From an uncultured Porphyromonadaceae bacterium (GTDB taxonomy: Bacteria > Bacteroidota > Bacteroidia > Bacteroidales > Muribaculaceae), in contig CALEUL010000052.1 in assembly GCA_937921035.1 (NCBI GenBank), forward strand, positions 1 to 64,000: a DNA stretch of 64,000 bases, given 5' to 3'. Positions 61,826-64,000 of the stretch are shown piece after piece. The position numbers were made by a program, and so were the translations under genes. Under the pieces are notes generated by a model, which was given only the letters and a program-made list of their open reading frames with translations, was not told the DNA's origin and ran no database searches. The stretch's first letter is position 1. Every line of letters starts with the position of its first letter.

Positions 61826-61893
61826 ATCGGTAAATATTGTAACTCAATCCGTAATACTGATAAAAACTATGATATAAATCCTTAGTAATTTTG
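61826..61893 (+). promoter_or_regulatory. Paired AraC-type operator and promoter, site 2
   Basis: Direct repeats ATCGGTAAATATTGT (61826-61840) and ATCCGTAATACTGAT (61847-61861) start 21 bp apart. The -7 box TAATTTTG (61886-61893) follows after 24 nt, identical geometry to site 1. It drives the flavodoxin gene at 61943. Confidence 0.75.
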
Positions 61894-61942
61894 CATCGGA
61901 GAAAAAGATTAATACATTAACCGGACAGAAAATCATATAGCA

Positions 61943-62775
61943 ATGAAGAATTTACTTTTGACTGTTATCGCAGCATTAGGAATTGCCGTTCCTTCAACGC
62001 AGGCGAAAGATCTTGTTGCCTACTTCTCGGCACAGGGAAACACTAAAGCAGTGGCCGAACGCATAGCAGAACTGACAGGTGCTGATATTTACCGCATCGA
62101 GGCTGCCGAACCATATGCAACGACGACAGCGACCGCATTCAGAACGAAGCATATAATGATTTGCGTCCGGCTGTCGCCAATCCTCCTTCACAGGAATGGA
62201 TTAATCAATACGACCGGATATACGTCGGCTCTCCGTGCTGGTGGCATCAACCTGCAATGGTTGTATGCACTTTTCTCGAAACATACGATCTCAGCAACCA
62301 CGTAATCATACCGTTCTTCACCTATGGTGCGACAACATATCTGAATGAGTCCATGCAGAAAATTTACAAGTGTACCCCGAATTCTATGCATGTACCCGAA
62401 ACTTTGCCCGAAGATCTGGATGCCGACGACATAACCAGGCCTGGCCGGCCGGATGATGCCGGAATCGATATGCCCGGCAATGCAAGAGGTGTGGAAGGTT
62501 GGCTTAACCGCCTTGGGTTAACCGGAGATTCCGGAATCGAAGACACCGGCTATAATTTGCCAGACCAGATGCGTATCTATAACAGCGCCGGAGATATATG
62601 TGTGGAACTCGCCGAAAACACCGGAACAAACACATTGGCAATTTACAGTGTAAACGGTACACTGCTTCACAGAATGTCCGATAAAACAAGTTATTCTTTT
62701 CCATTGCCGGGAAAATCTGTATATCTGTTTTCTGTTATATATGGTCCTGACAAGTGTATAATGTATAATAATTGA
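61943..62775 (+). pseudogene. Exported flavodoxin-like protein, frameshifted
   Basis: Signal peptide (1-21, MKNLLLTVIAALGIAVPSTQA), then a flavodoxin start (DLVAYFSAQGNTKAVAERIAELTGADIYRIEAAEPY). The frame breaks near 62121-62126. The continuation in another frame reads DSDRIQNEAYNDLRPAVANPP, YDRIYVGSPCWWHQPAMVVCTFLE. One added base rejoins them to about 277 residues. After the FMN fold, the last ~70 residues (QMRIYNSAGDICVELAENTG...LAIYSVNGTLLHRM) form a sorting-tail-like module, so a mature protein would be periplasmic or surface-bound. Followed 3 bp later by the ferredoxin gene. Confidence 0.8.
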
Positions 62776-62778
62776 TAA

Positions 62779-63717
62779 ATGAAGACAGACAATGGAATGA
62801 CCCGCAGAAGCGCGTTAAAGCGAATGGGTATGGCATTAGCAGGAGCATTTATATCTTCTACTGGATTGCTGTCATTGACTTCATGTGAAAATAAGGATTT
62901 GAAAAGAGTTATTCTTTATTTTACCGGTACTGGTAACTGTTTGTATGTGGCTCGTCAGCTCGGAGGCAAAACTTCCGAGTTGCTGAGCATCCCCCAGCTG
63001 ATGAAACAAAAAGACATCGTAATCGAGGCAGATGAAATAGGTATTGTTTATCCGATATACGGACACATGCCCCCGAATATGGTACGTCAGTTCATCCATA
63101 AGGCGAAACTTAAAGCCGATTATAAATTTGCAATTCTCACATACGGGAACCGCAAATGCAACGCTGTGGAAATATGGGATAATATTTCGCGTCAGGCAGG
63201 TGTTCCGTTCGATTATATAAATACCCTAATTATGGTCGATAACTGGCTTCCCAATTTCGATATGAACGAGCAGATGCTGATAGACAAGCATATTCCAGAG
63301 AACCTGGAGACGATATCCGCCGACTTATCAGCCAGGACCCATTGGCACGAACCTGTTTCGGAGGAAGAAAGGATGCAGCATCAAGGCTTTTTAGAAAGAA
63401 CCGGTATTAATCCAGAAACCGGATTCTTGCTGCAAAGCGAAAACTATTTTACTGTTACAGATGCCTGTATTGGCTGCGGCGCCTGTGTTGCCGTATGCCC
63501 CAGAGGGAACTATCGTTTGACATCGCAGGGAGTCAAGACAGCTGGCAACTGCGAGTTCTGTTTTGCCTGCATACAGAATTGCCCACAAAAAGCAATACAG
63601 TTTGTGAAAAACGAAAACGATCCTTTTCTGCGGAACGGAGAGAAAAATCCAAACGCCCGTTACCGCAACGAACATATTTCTTTAATGGACATCAAAAGGG
63701 CAAACAGTCAATTTTAA
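62779..63717 (+). CDS. Tat-exported EFR1-type flavodoxin-ferredoxin protein
   Basis: 312 residues. A twin-arginine signal (TRRSALKRMGMALAGAFISS, about residues 9-28) with a lipobox-like SLTSCEN. A flavodoxin-like N-terminal domain (ILYFTGTGNCLYVARQLGG). A C-terminal 2[4Fe-4S] ferredoxin with CIGCGACVAVCP and CEFCFACIQNCP (residues about 232-275). EFR1 proteins are usually cytoplasmic; the Tat signal suggests folding with clusters before export. Forms an operon with the exported flavodoxin; an envelope electron-transfer role is inference. Confidence 0.87.
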   Translation: MKTDNGMTRRSALKRMGMALAGAFISSTGLLSLTSCENKDLKRVILYFTGTGNCLYVARQLGGKTSELLSIPQLMKQKDIVIEADEIGIVYPIYGHMPPNMVRQFIHKAKLKADYKFAILTYGNRKCNAVEIWDNISRQAGVPFDYINTLIMVDNWLPNFDMNEQMLIDKHIPENLETISADLSARTHWHEPVSEEERMQHQGFLERTGINPETGFLLQSENYFTVTDACIGCGACVAVCPRGNYRLTSQGVKTAGNCEFCFACIQNCPQKAIQFVKNENDPFLRNGEKNPNARYRNEHISLMDIKRANSQF

Positions 63718-63725
63718 TTCTGATT

Positions 63726-63947
63726 ATGGCACTCGGCAAAACTATTTATGCAAAATCAAGAAGGATTCTGGCATTGTTTTTCATTGTCGGAATCACATTG
63801 TTGTTTCTTGATTTCACAGGCAGCATTCACGCGTATATTGTCTGGCATCGTTATTCGTTATCGGCAATATCGTTTTGCCTCAATTCTGCCATTTGTTTCC
63901 TCACGGAGGTGCAATATGGTTGCCAATATATTTCTTCACGCTTATAG
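63726..63947 (+). pseudogene. Truncated NapH-like 4Fe-4S membrane protein
   Basis: The first ~35 residues (RRILALFFIVGITLLFLDFTGSIHAY) match the opening helix of Bacteroidetes NapH/CcoG-like 4Fe-4S membrane proteins. From about 63836 the frame becomes unrelated sequence, and the following coding signal is in another frame (an ECF S component). No cysteine motifs remain. It sits 9 bp after the ferredoxin gene, the right partner for an electron-transfer operon, but only its start survives. Confidence 0.55.
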
Positions 63948-64000
63948 GAGCATACAAATATGGATGGCGCGTTGGCCTGATAACAGCCATCGCATCTCCA
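63836..64000 (+). CDS. ECF transporter S component, 5'-truncated and cut by window end
   Basis: From 63836 the frame reads YCLASLFVIGNIVLPQFCHL, FPHGGAIWLPIYFFTLIGAY and KYGWRVGLITAIASP, the N-terminal helices of a membrane S component that binds a vitamin or similar micronutrient. The frame is open back to 63812 but has no start codon, so its first ~15 residues are replaced by the NapH-like sequence. The remainder lies beyond the window. Confidence 0.6.

Overview
This window looks like chromosomal DNA of a gut Bacteroidales, most likely a Muribaculaceae-type organism. The reasons are SusC/SusD pairs, a hybrid two-component fructan sensor, periplasmic proteins with Por-secretion-like C-terminal tails, an ISAon1-type IS, and many promoters of the Bacteroidetes form TTTG-N19..21-TAnnTTTG. 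Placement below order level is inference.

Layout. 1-1000: gene-free, hairpin-rich DNA resembling the end of a mobile element, with IS21-like terminal repeats at 31-117. 1.1-5.1 kb: methylmalonyl-CoA mutase (mutA, mutB). 5.4-8.1 kb: endonuclease IV and an MFS sugar transporter with an unusual 165-residue insert. 8.2-9.6 kb: a GNAT enzyme and a frameshifted exported protein. 9.6-15.9 kb: a tightly overlapping housekeeping operon (EamA transporter, DUF4250, UvrD/PcrA helicase, NspC, glycosyltransferase, RadC). 16.1-30.6 kb: two near-identical tRNA-Lys(CTT) repeats flank about 12.5 kb holding an efflux operon (AraC, DHA2 pump, frameshifted HlyD, TolC), a divergent AraC with an NAD(P)-binding protein, and two large exported proteins. 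The second repeat is split by an ISAon1-like insertion sequence. 30.6-34.1 kb: an array of GGTGGCAA boxes, a truncated GntR regulator, an MFS transporter and an S-type sulfatase.

34.3-46.2 kb is the most unusual region. It has a two-gene CHASE2 module convergent with ten same-strand genes: an exported WD40-caspase protein, Sel1-repeat proteins, a membrane zinc-ribbon protein, a DUF1963 protein, two diverged copies of an unrecognised family, and other unknowns. It has the look of a sensing or conflict locus, and it is my main candidate for an undescribed system.

47.7-59.6 kb: a fructan utilisation locus (fructokinase, MFS, GH32, fructose-sensor HTCS, SusC, SusD). GTGCATA motifs before both the GH32 and susC promoters suggest HTCS sites. 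59.8-64.0 kb: a GNAT enzyme, an AraC regulator, an orphan AraC sensor domain, a frameshifted exported flavodoxin and a Tat-exported ferredoxin-flavodoxin. Two of these promoters carry the same pair of 21-bp-spaced direct repeats. The window ends in what looks like a fusion of a truncated NapH-like gene to a truncated ECF S component.

Three genes are interrupted by apparent one-base losses (about 9200, 19825 and 62123). This may be real decay, programmed frameshifting (a perfect A AAA AAC heptamer lies at 9200) or assembly indels.
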